DNA of 5,635 nt from an uncultured Sutterella sp. (GTDB taxonomy: Bacteria; Pseudomonadota; Gammaproteobacteria; Burkholderiales; Burkholderiaceae_F). The stretch covers positions 1 through 5,635 of the forward strand of contig CAJMKD010000074.1 in NCBI GenBank assembly GCA_905213905.1, written 5' to 3'. Shown piece by piece: positions 4,715-5,635 of this stretch (positions are counted from its first letter, which is position 1; each line of letters begins with the position of its first letter). The translations under genes were made by a program, and so were the position numbers. The notes below the pieces were generated by a model. It ran no database searches, was not told the origin of the DNA, and worked only from the letters and a program-made list of their open reading frames with translations.

Positions 4715-5632
4715 TTAGAGGCGGCGCACGAACATGGCGCGGATCGAATTGAGGATGGCGAGCACCATCACGCCGACGTCGGCGAAAATAGCCATCCACA
4801 TGTTGGCAATGCCCACGGCGCCGAGAACAAGGCAGAGCAGCTTGACGCCGATAGCGAACCAGATGTTTTCCTTGACGATCGCCATGCACTTCCTTGCGAT
4901 GCGCACGGCCTTTGCCACCTTGCTCGGATCATCGTCCATCAGCACGACGTCCGCGGCCTCAATGGCGGCATCCGATCCCATGGCGCCCATGGCGATGCCG
5001 ACATCCGCCCGGGCAAGAACGGGCGCATCGTTGATGCCGTCGCCTACGAACGCGAGCTTGGCGTCAGCGGGCTTCTTCTCGAGGATTTCCTCAACCTTGG
5101 CAACTTTGTCGGCAGGCAGCAGTTCCGCGCAGACGCGGTCGACGCCGACCGACTTCGCAATTTCCTCGGCCGCCGCCTTGCGGTCGCCCGTCAGCATCAC
5201 CGTTTCCTTGATGCCGGCCGCCTTGAGCGCTGAAATAGCATCCTTCGATTGCGGCTTCACAACGTCGGCAATGAGAATGTGGCCAACATAGCGCCCGTCG
5301 ACTGCAACGTGCACGATCGTGCCGATGCCGTGGCAGGGAACTGGTTCGATGTTGAGAGCGCGCATGAGCTTCTCATTGCCTGCAGCCACTGTTTTCCCGC
5401 TGACAACCGCCGTCACGCCCTTGCCGCTCCACTCCTTGATGCCGGAGACGGCCGTGCGGTCGATCGGCTTGCCATAGGCCTTCTGCAGACTGAGGCTGAT
5501 CGGATGCGAAGAAGCACTTTCAGCGTGCGCAGCATAGTAGAGAATCTCTTCGTCAGGGATGGCGCCGTGGTGAATGCCCGCTATTTCGAAAACGCCCTTC
5601 GTGAGGGTGCCCGTCTTGTCGAAGACGACGTA
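4715..5632 (-). CDS. Heavy-metal P1B-type ATPase (Zn/Cd/Pb exporter), C-terminal half
   Basis: The visible 305 residues hold the cytoplasmic catalytic part and last two membrane helices of a metal-exporting P-type ATPase. Motifs counted from the first visible residue are the phosphorylation site DKTGT (5-9), the P1B-specific HP (43-44), GKG and GNE in the nucleotide domain (70-72, 85-87), TGDR (148-151) and hinge GDGINDAP (197-204). The membrane pair covers about 256-275 and 277-298. Lys264 (GVKLL) and Asp285 (FADVG) match the Lys/Asp pair of ZntA-type pumps, arguing for Zn2+/Cd2+/Pb2+ rather than Cu+. The N-terminal membrane helices, CPC-type motif and any metal-binding domain lie beyond the window. 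The frame ends at its 5' side with TAA at 5633-5635, just before YVVFDKTGT, where homologues continue. The gene may therefore be interrupted, or the edge base may be wrong. No start is available, and the GTG at 5416 is internal to the domain. Confidence 0.9.
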   Translation of the reverse strand, partial: YVVFDKTGTLTKGVFEIAGIHHGAIPDEEILYYAAHAESASSHPISLSLQKAYGKPIDRTAVSGIKEWSGKGVTAVVSGKTVAAGNEKLMRALNIEPVPCHGIGTIVHVAVDGRYVGHILIADVVKPQSKDAISALKAAGIKETVMLTGDRKAAAEEIAKSVGVDRVCAELLPADKVAKVEEILEKKPADAKLAFVGDGINDAPVLARADVGIAMGAMGSDAAIEAADVVLMDDDPSKVAKAVRIARKCMAIVKENIWFAIGVKLLCLVLGAVGIANMWMAIFADVGVMVLAILNSIRAMFVRRL

Positions 5633-5635
5633 TTA

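Noticed and set aside
4367..4889. Minus-strand open frames spanning the rpsF promoter region
   Set aside because: They overlap the ATPase 3' end and rpsF in other frames, cross the promoter and leader elements, and give Arg-rich products without family features.
1..5635. CRISPR array, insertion sequence, tRNA, prophage or defence system
   Set aside because: No regularly spaced direct repeats, transposase, terminal repeats, tRNA-like cloverleaf or phage gene was seen. The gene content is conserved housekeeping plus a metal pump.

Overview
All recognisable genes lie on the minus strand, so transcription runs from high to low coordinates. The GC-rich composition, the gene order rpsF-priB-rpsR-rplI-dnaB and the protein sequences fit a betaproteobacterium. 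A Burkholderiales host, perhaps Sutterellaceae-like, is a guess from protein style only; no taxonomic marker is present.

Layout, right to left. (1) 5632-4715: C-terminal half of a P1B-type (Zn/Cd/Pb) metal-exporting ATPase, cut by the window edge, with an in-frame TAA exactly at that edge just before the DKTGT phosphorylation motif. (2) 4714-4486: a 229-base intergenic region. It holds two related GC-rich dyads, a probable rpsF promoter with an A-tract upstream, a perfect 10+10 inverted repeat around the -10 box, and a leader hairpin that resembles the S6:S18 autoregulatory mRNA motif and captures the rpsF Shine-Dalgarno. (3) 4485-2987: rpsF (S6), priB (primosomal protein N), rpsR (S18), rplI (L9), closely spaced and probably one operon. 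(4) 2986-2855: a compact run of four hairpins, one of them a good intrinsic terminator. (5) 2854-1418: dnaB replicative helicase, closed by a strong terminator. (6) 1244-735: a small DUF456 membrane protein. (7) 722-1: the N-terminal 240 residues of an exodeoxyribonuclease V gamma chain (RecC), four codons after the DUF456 stop and running off the window.

Functionally, the centre joins translation (S6, S18, L9) with replication restart and elongation (PriB, DnaB). RecC adds double-strand-break processing, whose products depend on PriA/PriB/DnaB reloading. No mobile element, CRISPR array, tRNA or rRNA was seen. The gene content is ordinary core genome; the most interesting material is regulatory, in front of rpsF and between rplI and dnaB.
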